A stretch of DNA of 64,000 bases, taken from the NCBI GenBank assembly GCA_948567375.1, contig OX419758.1, positions 12,653,001 through 12,717,000 of the forward strand, in the 5' to 3' direction. The DNA is from Lunularia cruciata. Its lineage: Eukaryota > Streptophyta > Marchantiopsida > Lunulariales > Lunulariaceae. Every line of letters starts with the position of its first letter. Position 1 is the first letter of the stretch. Below, piece after piece: positions 8,442-19,221 of the stretch. The notes beneath the pieces were generated by a model, which saw only the letters and a list, made by a program, of their open reading frames with translations, made no database searches and was not told where the DNA came from. A program made the position numbers and the translations under genes.

Positions 8442-9721
8442 TACCACTTCCATCACAGAGACCACAGTTGGTCCGTCATGCTCATGAGGAGCTAGGACAT
8501 TTTGGAGTAAAGCGTACATATAGCTTACTCCAGAGTCATTATTGGTGGCGCGGTATGGAGACCGAGGTACAGCAATTTGTTGCTAGATGTGTGGTTTGTG
8601 ACCGAGTTAGAGCATCATTCAATGCTCCTACGCCATAGTTACACCCATTACCTATCATGGGATTGGGTTACCGTTGGACTTTGGACTTTGCCGGACCTTT
8701 ACCGCTGACTGTGAGACATCATCGGTATGTTTTGGTGATGGTGGAGCACTTCTCCAAGTGGATTGAGTTGGTAGCACTTCCTGACAAGTCTAGTGAAGGG
8801 ACAGCTTACTTGTTCCTGGATCGAGTTCTTAGTCATTTTGGTGCACCAGCTGAGGTTTTGACTGATCAGGGTACAGAGTTCTTGGGAGAGTTTCAGGTCT
8901 TGTGTGACAAGGCTTTGATTGATCATCGTACTACATCCCGAGATCACCCTGAGGCAGATGGCTTAGCAGAGAGAGTGGTTCAGACGGTGAAGAGAGGATT
9001 GCGAAAGTATGGTTTGCAGAGAGGCCACTTGGGAGATTGGGATCTCCAGTTACCTTGGTTGGCCATGGACTATCGGTTCAGCCGGCAAGCCTCCTTAGCA
9101 TCCTTCTCTCCATACTTTCTACTCTATGGACGAGATCCAGATTTACCTGCAGCCATTCGTCGAGATGCTACTGTAGTTTTGGACTTGGATGACCCCGATG
9201 TATGGATGAGCGCATGTTCTCAACGGGCAGAGATCTTTCGGAGAGTGATGCCGATGGCCTTTGAGAACTTGGCGATTGCTCAGCATAGAGATACTTTACG
9301 CTATGCTACCATTCAAGGAGGAGGTTATAGACCCTCGATCCATCGATTTCATCCCGGTGACTATGTATATCTACAGCAGACAGCACCGACGACACTTGAT
9401 GTCTCTACAGGCCGCACTATCTTGAGAGTGCGCGAGGTTTTGCCATCTGGAGTCCTTGTGTTAGAAGGACGTGATGGTGTTGTTTGGAAGGATCATGTGC
9501 GCAATTGTGCGCCATGCCACCTCCCAAACATTGATGGTACTATGGACCCAAGCTTGGCACTTGTACGTGCAGGCTTGAGGTGTATGTTATGTGGCTCTTC
9601 TGGTGGGGCTGCTACTATGTTAGTGTGTGATAGCTGTTCGAGAGGATGGCATATGGCATGTATGACTCCTCCCCTCACGGTGGTTCCTCAGGGACAGTGG
9701 TTATGTCCTAGATGTACTTGA
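8417..9721 (+). pseudogene. M1 integrase with C-terminal PHD finger
   Basis: Inserts the cDNA. The HHCC finger is at about 8478-8615 (HAHEELGHFG; CVVCDR). An in-frame TAG at 8636, shared with M2, follows. The catalytic core has D at 8684 (TLDFAGPL), D at 8864 (LTDQGTEF) and E at 8969 (GLAERVV). The region 9320-9560 is a chromatin/DNA-binding tail with a GDYVYL motif. The last 46 residues form a C4HC3 PHD finger (9581-9715): CMLC, then CDSC, WHMAC and CPRC with the expected Trp before the last pair. M2 keeps every zinc ligand. PHD fingers often read histone H3 tails, so it may guide integration; that role is inferred. Where chromoviruses carry a chromodomain, this family carries a PHD finger. 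Confidence 0.88.
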
Positions 9722-9889
9722 CCTATAGCTAGTTCATTCTTTATATGGTATAGATTGCAGACAGGCGACTAACGATGGGGCTCCATAGCACCCGGCCTCC
9801 TGATCTTTGCCCATTAGAGGGTATACCATATACTTAGAGTAGATGGCTATCTGGAGTTAGAGGGACCTAACCGCTAGCTAGGGGGGCGA
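9722..9889 (+). other. M1 3' UTR with polypurine tract
   Basis: Noncoding. It ends in AGCTAGGGGGGCGAT immediately before TGTGGCAC (block A). The G-rich run is the probable plus-strand primer. The same layout is seen in M2 (26701-26866, minus strand). Confidence 0.7.
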
Positions 9890-9995
9890 TTGTGGCACTT
9901 TAGAGTCTATGTATGACTTATGTGTGAGTTGTGCTTTTATAGTGTATGATGTTGACAGCGATGTATGTTGTGTAGCGATGTATATATGCACGACA
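9890..9995 (+). repeat. M1 block A (internal copy of the 3' terminal block)
   Basis: A 106-bp block starting ATTGTGGCACTTTAGAG and ending GCACGACA. It is repeated almost identically at 10447-10552 (one clear difference, ATATATGC versus ATATACGC). Two bases (GT) separate it from block B, and the junction is an imperfect inverted repeat. Confidence 0.88.
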
Positions 9996-9997
9996 GT

Positions 9998-10446
9998 TGT
10001 CACGCCATTTGTAGTTCCGCATCTAGATGCTCAGACACTAGAGTTCCAATGATGGTAGTTAGAGTTATTCTAGCAGTTTCTCAGGGACTACTTTCCGACG
10101 GTTAGATTTCGTGTTCGGGGTACTGACTTCACGGTGGGGCCCACCGTCACTTTGCACCATTTGCACCGTCGAGTGTGCCATCAGCGGGACCGTTAGGGTT
10201 TCAGGGCTAGCTCAAGTCCAGGGGGTATAGTTTCAAAGTGAGCTCTAGAGAGCTCACTTCTCTGATGTTGAGCCTTCGAGTTCCTGGCTATGGTGGACAG
10301 AGGCCGGCGAGCGTCACCTGGATTCTCTATGCTTGAGTGGGTGTGGCTTGACTGTAATTAGTGCCCAATTGTTGGCAGTTTATAGAGTGACAGATCAAGT
10401 ACTGATCTGAGTTGAGTTGAGTTGGGAGTGTTAAGCAATCTGATTA
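9998..10446 (+). repeat. M1 block B (matches the 5' end of M-family copies)
   Basis: Starts TGTCACGCCATTTGTAG and ends CAATCTGATTA. Homologous to the 5' termini of M2 (from 36177, minus), M3 (43484-43931) and M4 (11792 down, minus). In all three of those copies the element begins exactly at this TGTCAYG, without block A before it. Confidence 0.88.
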
Positions 10447-10552
10447 TTGTGGCACTTTAGAGTCTATGTATGACTTATGTGTGAGTTGTGCTTTTATAGT
10501 GTATGATGTTGACAGCGATGTATGTTGTGTAGCGATGTATATACGCACGACA
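10447..10552 (+). repeat. M1 block A' (3' terminus of the element)
   Basis: Second copy of block A directly after block B. M1 and M2 both end with A' and then diverge right after the CGACA, so A' is the true right end. In M2 that end is flanked by a target duplication. Confidence 0.85.
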
Positions 10553-11792
10553 AAGGAATGTCAATCTACTCCTATGCTACCAAGATCACCAAGGATAGGA
10601 CCAAATTTCCTCTCCTAGCCAAAGCTATATGTATCAAACTACCAATTATTAGAATAACAAGTGAGGATGGACCAATTGGCTAGGGCACCAATTTAGGAAC
10701 CAAAGATCTACGGTTTTCATAAAATCTTGAAAGGTGTGCAGATTTTGCCAAACAATTACCAAAAACTCAACTAAACTAGCTAGCCACAAACCAATTTGTT
10801 GGCCCTTTTAAACACCAAAATTCAACCATCCAAATCTAGACAACCTCCAAGATATAAGACCTTTCTTCTTGCCAATTCAAACCTTCACCAGTTTGGCTAA
10901 CCTACCAAATTTGGCTCTACCAAATTGAACATCTCCAAATCTAGCCTTCCTCCACCAACTCTAACCTCCAATCTCCAATTCTTTTGCCAATCTAGAAAAC
11001 CTCTAAATATGCACTAAAATAGCACAATTTCTCCAATTCAAGAGATATGTTTTCCAAATCCCTAATTCGAGAAGATGTGTTTCACAATATGCCTCTAATT
11101 TTGCTTTTCAAGTCCAATTTGCAACACCAAGACCTGAAATTTCACTCTCTTGCACTCAAATTGAACATCTAGTGACTTAAAATTGACCTCAATTCTAAGA
11201 ACATTGGGTAGCACTCATGCATACCATCTACTCCACTATCAAATCTACAACAACTTGAACAAGGCTTCCACACAAGATCCACACAATTGAATCAAAACAA
11301 TTGAAAGTACCATCAATTTGCCAAGCTTGAAAATACCACCAACGGCTGAGTTCTTGCACTCAATTTCCCATTGACTCTAATGTAGTCAGTTCACATTCAA
11401 CTTGAATCAAAAAGAAATCCTCAACTCAATGGTCTACCAACAGTGGGCCTTGATTATAGTCAAGCGACACCTACTCTAGCTAAGAGACTCCATGTGACAC
11501 TTCAATCAGTCTTTTTCCACCATAGCTAAGAGCTCAAAGGCTCAACATCAAAGAAAAGAGGTCTTTAGAGTTGTAATTCAAAAGGGATACCCCTATGCTC
11601 GACCTAGCTCTCCAACTCCGGTGTTGTTATTGATGGTGCAAATGGTGGGTCTCGTGGTATGATCAATGGCCCTAATATGAAATCTGGCCATTGCCATGTA
11701 GTCTCTGAGCAACTACTTATATAAGTTTAATTGCCAAGACTATCATTCCAACATCCAAGCAAACAAGCTCTTGCATTGCAAATGTTGTGACA
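10553..11792 (-). mobile_element. M4: 5' end (leader and block B) of an inverted, older M-family copy
   Basis: From about 10570 to 11400 this matches the M2 leader (35290-35880) in the same plus-strand orientation, so it is a minus-strand copy. From about 11400 to 11792 it is a decayed block B ending at GTGACA, the reverse of TGTCAC. M1 interrupts its leader at 10552/10553. The rest of M4 should lie left of the window, beyond the M1 and CHR nest. No coding sequence remains here. Confidence 0.75.
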
Positions 11793-12012
11793 ACATGATG
11801 GACTAATTTCAATATAGGCCTCTAATTGTTTTAACTCTTAAAGAGTGTACTGATTATTTTCATAAGAATATTCTTAAAACAATATGGATATTCTTTGAAT
11901 AACTTAACTTTCTAAAGAATATTATAAATTCATATATATAGAAACACTAAATTAAATACTACTTTAGGCCTCTATACATACAGGATACTTATTGATATCC
12001 TATATTTATTTA

Positions 12013-12053
12013 TTTCTCTCTCTCTCTCTCTCCCTCTCTTTGTCTCCTCTCTT
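12013..12053. repeat. TC-rich microsatellite
   Basis: A run of TCTCTC units with interruptions in otherwise AT-rich DNA. Confidence 0.8.
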
Positions 12054-12778
12054 GTAGTTTATTTAATTCTTAATTTGTTTCAACCACAATAATAGAGGTT
12101 TAGAGCAGTATTTATTTTAGTGTATCTTAGTTTAAATCTCCAATAAAAATATATATCTTATGTATCCTTAAAAAATATATCCTACAAGGGCTATATCATT
12201 GTGTCATTCTATGTTAATATCTTGTAAATTTTGGCTCAATCTTTTCTTGATCATGGTCTGTTGTAAGATTTATATCATTATATCTCTAATAAAAGCATCT
12301 TGTAACATGCATCATAATGTTATTGAGAATGGAGTGGCTTCACTATCGGTATTTTATATTAATAGTGAAAAGTGCAATGAATCCAAGGCATTACCAAAGT
12401 ATAAGGTCCTTGCTCAACTGCTTTTTGCTTTTACTCTCCACTTTGAGGGAAAAATTCCTGGCTCTAAAAGAATTCAGAGCAACTATTGAGGCACTTCCCA
12501 AGTGTGCTATACTATATGTATTTACTAACTTTGTGATTTCAGTTGAAAGAAAGAACATGTAGCTAATTTGCTAGGTCTCTTTTTTCTACACAACATCATG
12601 TTAACTCTATACAAATGTAGGAATAGAAATATGCTAGTGTATGTGACAATGCATTGATCATACAATCTAAGGAGATGCACTTTGAGTTGATAAAGACAAT
12701 ATAACACAAACCATATATACAATCCATTGAAATGTAACAATGATTGATTTGGAGTGAGGAGGAAAAGAGAAGACTGGT

Positions 12779-12796
12779 AAACCCTAAACCCTAAAA
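12779..12796 (+). repeat. Short interstitial telomere-type motif (double telo-box)
   Basis: AAACCCTAAACCCTAAAA: about two and a half units of the plant TTTAGGG repeat. Too short to be a telomere relic on its own. Such motifs also occur as promoter telo-boxes, but I see no gene next to it. Confidence 0.6.
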
Positions 12797-13000
12797 CTGG
12801 TAACTCGTAAATGTGCCTTGTTAATGGAGACTCATTACATCCCACGCTCTTGAGAATAGGGAAGGTGCTACGGACTGAGTAAAACAACATTTTATTGAAG
12901 CTACTTTTGAGGTTGACTACACCCATTGTCATTTCATATAATTTCGAATTTTAATAACGTAGGGAATGTCTCGTACGATAATCAAACAGTGAAAAATGTG

Positions 13001-16000
13001 ATAAAAGAACTTTTGTAGGAGAATGAGGCAGTACCCATTACAAAACCCTACGTAAATAGTGTTATTCAAGCACATCATTAGCCTTGTGTACATAAATAAC
13101 AATTAAAAATTTGCTCCCAATGAGGTAACAAGATTCAGCAAATCTTGGGTTCAAAACCGTCCATTAAAAAGAAGAGGTATAGAGTAAATTATGATGGATG
13201 AAGCTAAATATCTCACCAGCCTATTATTAACTTAGCATTCCCAAGTCAAATTCAAATATTCAAATGATCCAAAATTAGTGTGGAAAGGACTCCTCCATCT
13301 CCCTCATAAACACCAAAATGCTCCCATTAATTCTAGAGTATGGTTGTCTCTAAAACTCATTCCATTTTTCCCAAGCTACTGAAAGAAAGGATGGTTCATG
13401 CAAACTGTCATTCAAACTCAAGCTTTTGATTTGAACGAAAGATTTAGAAGAACGCTCGCACCGAATGTTTGTGGGTGTTCGTCCCATAAACTTTCGAGAG
13501 ACGTCAAGTGATGATAAGACCACTCGCGTATGGATGGATGGAAGCAGTGTGATTGCGCACTGTAGGACAGATGACCGTACCAGACGCGGGGAGATTACAA
13601 TTAATGCACAAAGAATGAACAAGCATGTTCGAGATTTGGAGCCAGGACATGAAAAGTAGAGCCAACAGTGGACATAGTAGGCTGGTGAAAATGTGTAGCA
13701 CGTTTGAAGATTAGTTGTTGAACCTCAGAGGTGAAAAGGGGAGTGGACGCATCGATCAAACTCAGCGACTGCTCGGTGGCACGGTCTACGGTACTCCATG
13801 GATCCAGCCAGGTAAGCGCTTTGAAGAGCAGCGGCAGGAACGTTAAAGTGAAACCATTATGATGAGAAACTAGGAAATAACAACATCGAAAGCTGAAGGG
13901 GCAGCAGCAGCGAACGAGCGGAACCAGTAATCTATGGGGCTACAAGTAGAATTGTACCAAAGGATTTTGGGGAGGAAAGCTGGCATCATAATGGGCACAC
14001 TCACCAGCATATGCATATCTTATGATGCTTACAGCGGGAAAAGCTATGTCGACGACTCTGGCGATATATCAGAGGCGGAAAATCTGCTGCACTATGTACA
14101 GTAGCAGCTAGCTCTATACTGCAGCTTCTGCGGTGAAGAGGTGCAAAGGAAACCAACGAGGTTAAAGTGGACTTTTGAGAAGGGATGGAGGTGAAACAAA
14201 CAAACAAACACTTTTTCCATATGGACTACTCCTTGCTTGCAGAAGAGGACCTGGTAGGATAATCTACCAGAAAGAAAGAAAGGGCAAGGTGACAGTTTGC
14301 TCTTTCTGCAGGGCAGGGAAGTAGCAGATCCAGTCAGCAGTCAAAGAGGAGTGTGCAAATTAGCAGGAGCACTTGAGCATTGAAGGCGTGCAGTGGTGAG
14401 GAATGATTTAACTATTAAATTGTGACCGAATCAATACAGTACTCTCCATTGAGGTGATGATTGGATCAACATCCAAATGACCACAGTAGCGACTCAACCC
14501 GGTCCTTGCATAACCCGGTTGGTGCTTGTCCATCAACTGGATTGAATCGGGTCGTGAATCCCGCTGCAGTCTGTCCACTCTACTCTACTATACTCCACTC
14601 CACCTCCATAGAATCTAACAGTAAGGATTTGTTTCGCCGTGGAAAGGATCTATGAGCAAGATAGTATGAATTTGGTCGGTGGCATCATGTGTACGATAGG
14701 GGCGGAGACTAAACGGTATATACTTTGAACCTGTAAACATCTTCTTCCGTCCCTGCACTATCTATTGTATACGTACTCTCCATCATCCGAAAGACCATAC
14801 TTCAACCGTGGGCAAAGCTGCCACTTTTTATCTTCTGGTCAAATCTAATCTTCAGAACATCCTGGATATCTACCTCCCAGATGTTCCAAGGGCGACACAC
14901 GAAGCATGAACGCATCGAAAGGCCAAAAGGCAACAGCAGGAGGATCAGAGAAGAGGAGACCTTCAAATTCAATGGAAGGAAAGAACCGTGTACCTACTTT
15001 CATAATGCGGGAGAAAGCGAAACGAAGAGATCGAAACATTTGTCTGAAAGAATCACAAGAAAACAGAAGGAATAGTCTTAATTATTGAAAGTGGTGACAT
15101 CCCATATCATATCCATACGTTTTTAGGTTTTTAGGACCACACTCTCTTTGACCACTTCTGGAGAGAGAGAAGAACAGCTGCTGGAGCCCATACCTCTTCT
15201 CAAGAAAAGACGGATCCTCATTGTTGGTGAAGTAAGTGAATCTTCTTGCTAATGGTGGGGGCCAAAGAAGAGCTCAAACCTCAAATGCACTTGACGGATG
15301 CAAATGGAGCTTTAAGTAATGATTTGTCTTCCACATGGAGAAGACTACGGTAGTTCTTTAGAATAAGATTTTAATAGCCTCAATTAGTTTGAGGTCGTAC
15401 CGAGTCCGACACTCCCACACATTGGGTCTTGAACTTTGGAGAACTTGTAGGCAGTTAGTTAAGGCATTGAGGTAGATGCTGTTGTGTTGATTGGAGCATA
15501 AGAAAACATTGCACATGGGTCTAGCTTCTCAATTGGCTATGGCTGCTGGCTCGTAAGGCGCGGTGATTGTGACTACATGTTACTTTTCGTTCGAGCATGT
15601 AACATTGGGCTAGAATCGGATCTGGCCTACCGCTCCACTGCTCACTATTCTTAGATAGTGCTGGCTGGTCTGGACTCTGGACTTCGAGGAAGAAGAAGAG
15701 AAGAAGAAAACCTTTAACTCCAGAGACACACAGTCCTCCTCTTCTTCGTCGAACCATGCATCTTTGAGTCAAAATAAGACAATTAGTGGTTGATAAACTC
15801 TCCTCCAATACATGGGGTTGAGTGAGGCCTGTCCAACCCCCTCAAATTACGTGTCTCCATGTCTTTCTTTGTCGACTATCATTATCCCCTCATGGGCCAG
15901 GATGGAAGACCCTCGAGGGACCACTGATGTTGACAAAGTATTCTTATTCTCCCTCCCTCCCTCTCTTTCTCCCTCTCTCGATCAAAGCGAAGCTGAATCA

Positions 16001-19000
16001 AACAGTTCGAAGAGACGAGAACCCGAAGAAAGTCTGTGTATATCTTTAGCTAATTCGTTGATGCTCTAGAAATGTGTGTGCATGTGGGGTAGGCATGGAG
16101 ATAAGATTTGATCATCTTTTACCAAACCCAGTTACTGTCTCGTTAAGGGTTGAGAGATTCCTCCAGCATTCCAGGAAGAGAACCGAACCGAACGGAACAG
16201 CAAATATATGTACTGTATGTGCATGTCACTCCAGCAGCAGCATCTGCACGGGCATAAGGGCTGATAAAGAATTTTCGCTCATGATTTGTCAGAAAGGGAT
16301 GATACTGTACTGGTAGTAATATTGGAAGTCAGGAAAGTAAGTTCCAATACTGTATAGCCATCATCCACCCATCAACGTATTTATCAAACTCAAGTGGTGC
16401 GATCTGGACGACTTCCCGACACAGGAGTCTTGGAGCCAAGGCATGTATGTCTTTGATAGAGATTGAGTGATATTCTTGAAGGGTGTGAGTGTGAGCTGCT
16501 GCTGCTGCTGCTGCCTAGTGAGTTCCAACAATGATTGTGGGTATTTATGTCTACAATCCTTCGCTTTGGCTCACGTTTGCACGAAGTGTTGGGGAGAATC
16601 ATGAATCTCTTTCGAGTGTTCGCTCGCATGATGCCACCTTTACCCCCATGTGCTTTTCAATGCACGCTCTTATCAGTTTTTGGACGTGTACACATTACTA
16701 TTCCCGTGTGTTCAAACAAAATAACAGTCCTCCTCTTCTTCCTCCTTTTCACCTTCCTTCCAGTCATGCCCACGGTAACAGATTCATGGGGCCACTGTTT
16801 CGACTCCATGCAGCAGCTGCTGCTCCTGCTCACTGTTGCAAAATATTTTGACAATGAGTGCCATATCACAGCAGTGTATGAAGGCAATGTGCTGGAAATG
16901 ATTCATCGACCAAGAAGCGCACATGGCCATGAGTACTTCACCCAATGATTCCTTTGGAACTTATTCAAGTGCGTTGACCTGATGATTGCACGATAAATCA
17001 AATGTATCGACCCCCCTCACAATCAAATGAAAATGCGTATATCTACGGTCAAGTGGTCGTTCACCAGAGGAAAACTGCCAGGATTACTCTCTCCGTTCTT
17101 TCGTTTTCTCCTCACCAAAAGTAGCCCAAGCGAATATTATACATCGTTCAAATTATGCTCTGTCTGTTCTTCAGGTCATCATTTTCTGAGCATTCGTTAG
17201 CAACTTGTTTTTTACGAAAGGGTTTTAGAATCGTAAGCAAACAAGTGTTCGGGAATCTTCTGACATAATTTTGGCATCAATCATAAAATATTGACTTATT
17301 ATACCCATTTCTCGCAACGGCAGATTAGGTTTCAGAAATGTCACGAGCCATTCATTTCACCCAGACATACCCATCATCCAAGTCACTGTGTAAAGTTGTT
17401 TCGAGCCAAATATGAATCATTGCCTTCGCAAATGTCACTTGAGTGTTGGCAAGACGGTGGCAAGACAAATACTTGTAATTTGTTTTTCAAAGATTTGTCA
17501 ATGATTACTCCACTCAGTCGAGGCTTTACTCTCTGCGGTTCTTAGTGTCAAGAGGTTACCCAGGGCCCAATCTTAAACACAGATTATTTCACAAGCTGTT
17601 TATTAGGATATTTGGACCTGGCCTCTATACTCAAGTCTCAGCTTTTTGTACCTCTAGTGAACTAGGCCCGGAAACTACAAGGCTCCTGTTGACCGCCGTT
17701 GCACCAGACTGCATGCTCTTGGTATGGATATAGATAGATAGATTGTGCTCTCTGCAGTCGGAAAACGAACAAGGGAACGAACTTACTACATGGGGCGGCG
17801 AGGCAAAGCAGTAACTCTCAGAAGTCGTAGGCGCAATCAAGTCTGTGCTACGATTGCTCGGACCTTCGAAGCTCTTAGCACACTAGATACATTCGAGTGT
17901 CAATGATGTTCTCCTCTCGATGTCCCAGTAACACACGAGATATCACTCCTGAAAAGCGACTCTCGAGTTTCTACAGGACATTTCTTTCGGTGCTTGCACA
18001 CGAGATGCAAGGCGGTAAAAGGCGAGCCCTGGTCCGAGCTAAGCATCTGCTTCCAAGTGTCAATGAGAGTGCTTTTGACTGCTTGGAACACAGTTATACA
18101 CGAGATCCCACTTCCCACGGCGAATAGGTTCAGATGTCCTGGACGCAGTCAGTCACTAGAGTCACCGTCACATGCTTCCTCTTCGCGGCTGGTACACGAG
18201 AGAGGGTTCTCTATTGGGCCACCTATAAGTTCCTACTCTGCTCGCGCCGACTGCCTGATACAGGTGGATGTTCTCGACTCGTTTCAGTCGTTTCAGGGTA
18301 GTTTAGATTAGGTGCATCTTCGAAGGGCAGTTCTAAGGAACTCGTCATCGTTTACTGCCCGACTGGCATAGTCGCGGAAACATGCCACTGCATGTAGGTC
18401 CACTAGAGCACTCTAGAAAGTGTTTATTCCTCCCAGTAGGTCCCTTTCCTCTGATCGCATTGACTCTTCCATTGGTGGCGGTCGGGGTACGAACTTTGCG
18501 AACTTACTGTAATTACCCAAGTTGCTCCGTATTCCGACCACATTAAGTGGGGACCACCTCATTAGATCACAGCAATTCGAAAGGGTGGTGCTATTTTTTT
18601 ACATCTAGCGTCTTGACAGTGATATTTGCTGTCCTTTGAGGCATGTTTTTACACAACACATATTCCCTGTTATTTCCTGGTCAAGATTCCTTACCAAATC
18701 ATGTCCAAGAGATAGGTCCAACCATCTTAGGGTGAGTCTCGTTCCAACTCCATTTCTCGTTCACAAATTCGTCACATGAGCTGAACTTAAATCCGATCTT
18801 TCCTTTCCAAAATGTCGCTCGCATTCTTTGAACTCATATTCAAAGCACGAGGTCCTTGTCCTCATATCGTTCGCCGCTCTACAGTGGACTACTACGCACC
18901 GATCTTGTGTGAGGACAAATCTCAAACTGGAACTCAGCTTCTAGGGCTGGAGTTTGCGGCCTGTACATACATCTCCGTCTTCTGTGTGATCTGATTATCG

Positions 19001-19221
19001 AGGTTCCGAAGTGGAATCAAAAATTGCTTTTCCAGTCCTGAGCCACAAAATTGATGATTTACATTCCATATCCGATAGATACACTAAAATGTGCGAAGCT
19101 ACTTACTTTGTAGGAGGTCTGAATTCCCTCAACTCTTCTAAAAGGTCTCAGATCCCAGCCGGACAAGAATACGTGAAGAAAGAATTGCAGACGAAAGAAC
19201 ATCATTTTGGGCTCTGACGTC
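13001..19221. other. Low-repeat region with no recognised gene
   Basis: About 6.2 kb downstream of eIF3k on its strand. Base composition is more balanced than in the flanking repeats and I see no retroelement motif. Several open frames of 60-140 codons exist on both strands, but none shows a domain, and overlapping frames are equally open. A CTG/GCT run lies at 16496-16514 and a CCCT-rich run at 15951-15978. It may hold the eIF3k 3' UTR, regulatory DNA or an unrecognised noncoding gene. Confidence 0.4.
16496..16514. repeat. GCT trinucleotide microsatellite
   Basis: Six GCT/CTG units in a row inside the gene-poor region. Confidence 0.75.

Larger units (their letters stand above)
2505..10552 (+). 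mobile_element. M1: Ty3/gypsy-type element with a C5 DNA methyltransferase domain and a PHD finger
   Basis: Order: Gag, zinc knuckles, protease, cytosine methyltransferase, RT, RNase H, integrase, PHD finger, short 3' UTR, then terminal blocks A (9890-9995), B (9998-10446) and A' (10447-10552). The first ~25 gag codons, the leader and the 5' B block are cut off by CHR. Coding runs in frame 2 to about 4701, frame 3 to about 8419 and frame 2 again to 9721. Alignment with M2 explains the shifts as a 2-bp and a 1-bp deletion, so one ancestral reading frame of about 2.4 thousand codons is inferred. Twelve in-frame stops make this copy a pseudogene as it stands. The right end abuts the leader of the inverted copy M4. 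Confidence 0.9.
11793..13000. other. AT-rich intergenic stretch
   Basis: No gene is supported. It holds a TC-rich microsatellite at 12013-12053 and a short telomere-like motif at 12779-12796. Open frames such as 12199-12489 have no recognisable domain or coding bias. Confidence 0.5.

Noticed and set aside
12779-12796. Telomere relic or chromosome-fusion point
   Set aside because: Only about two and a half repeat units; a telo-box or chance is enough to explain it.
13350-18311. Several ORFs of 60-140 codons on both strands
   Set aside because: No recognised domain, no consistent frame use, and competing open frames overlap; chance ORFs are the simpler reading.
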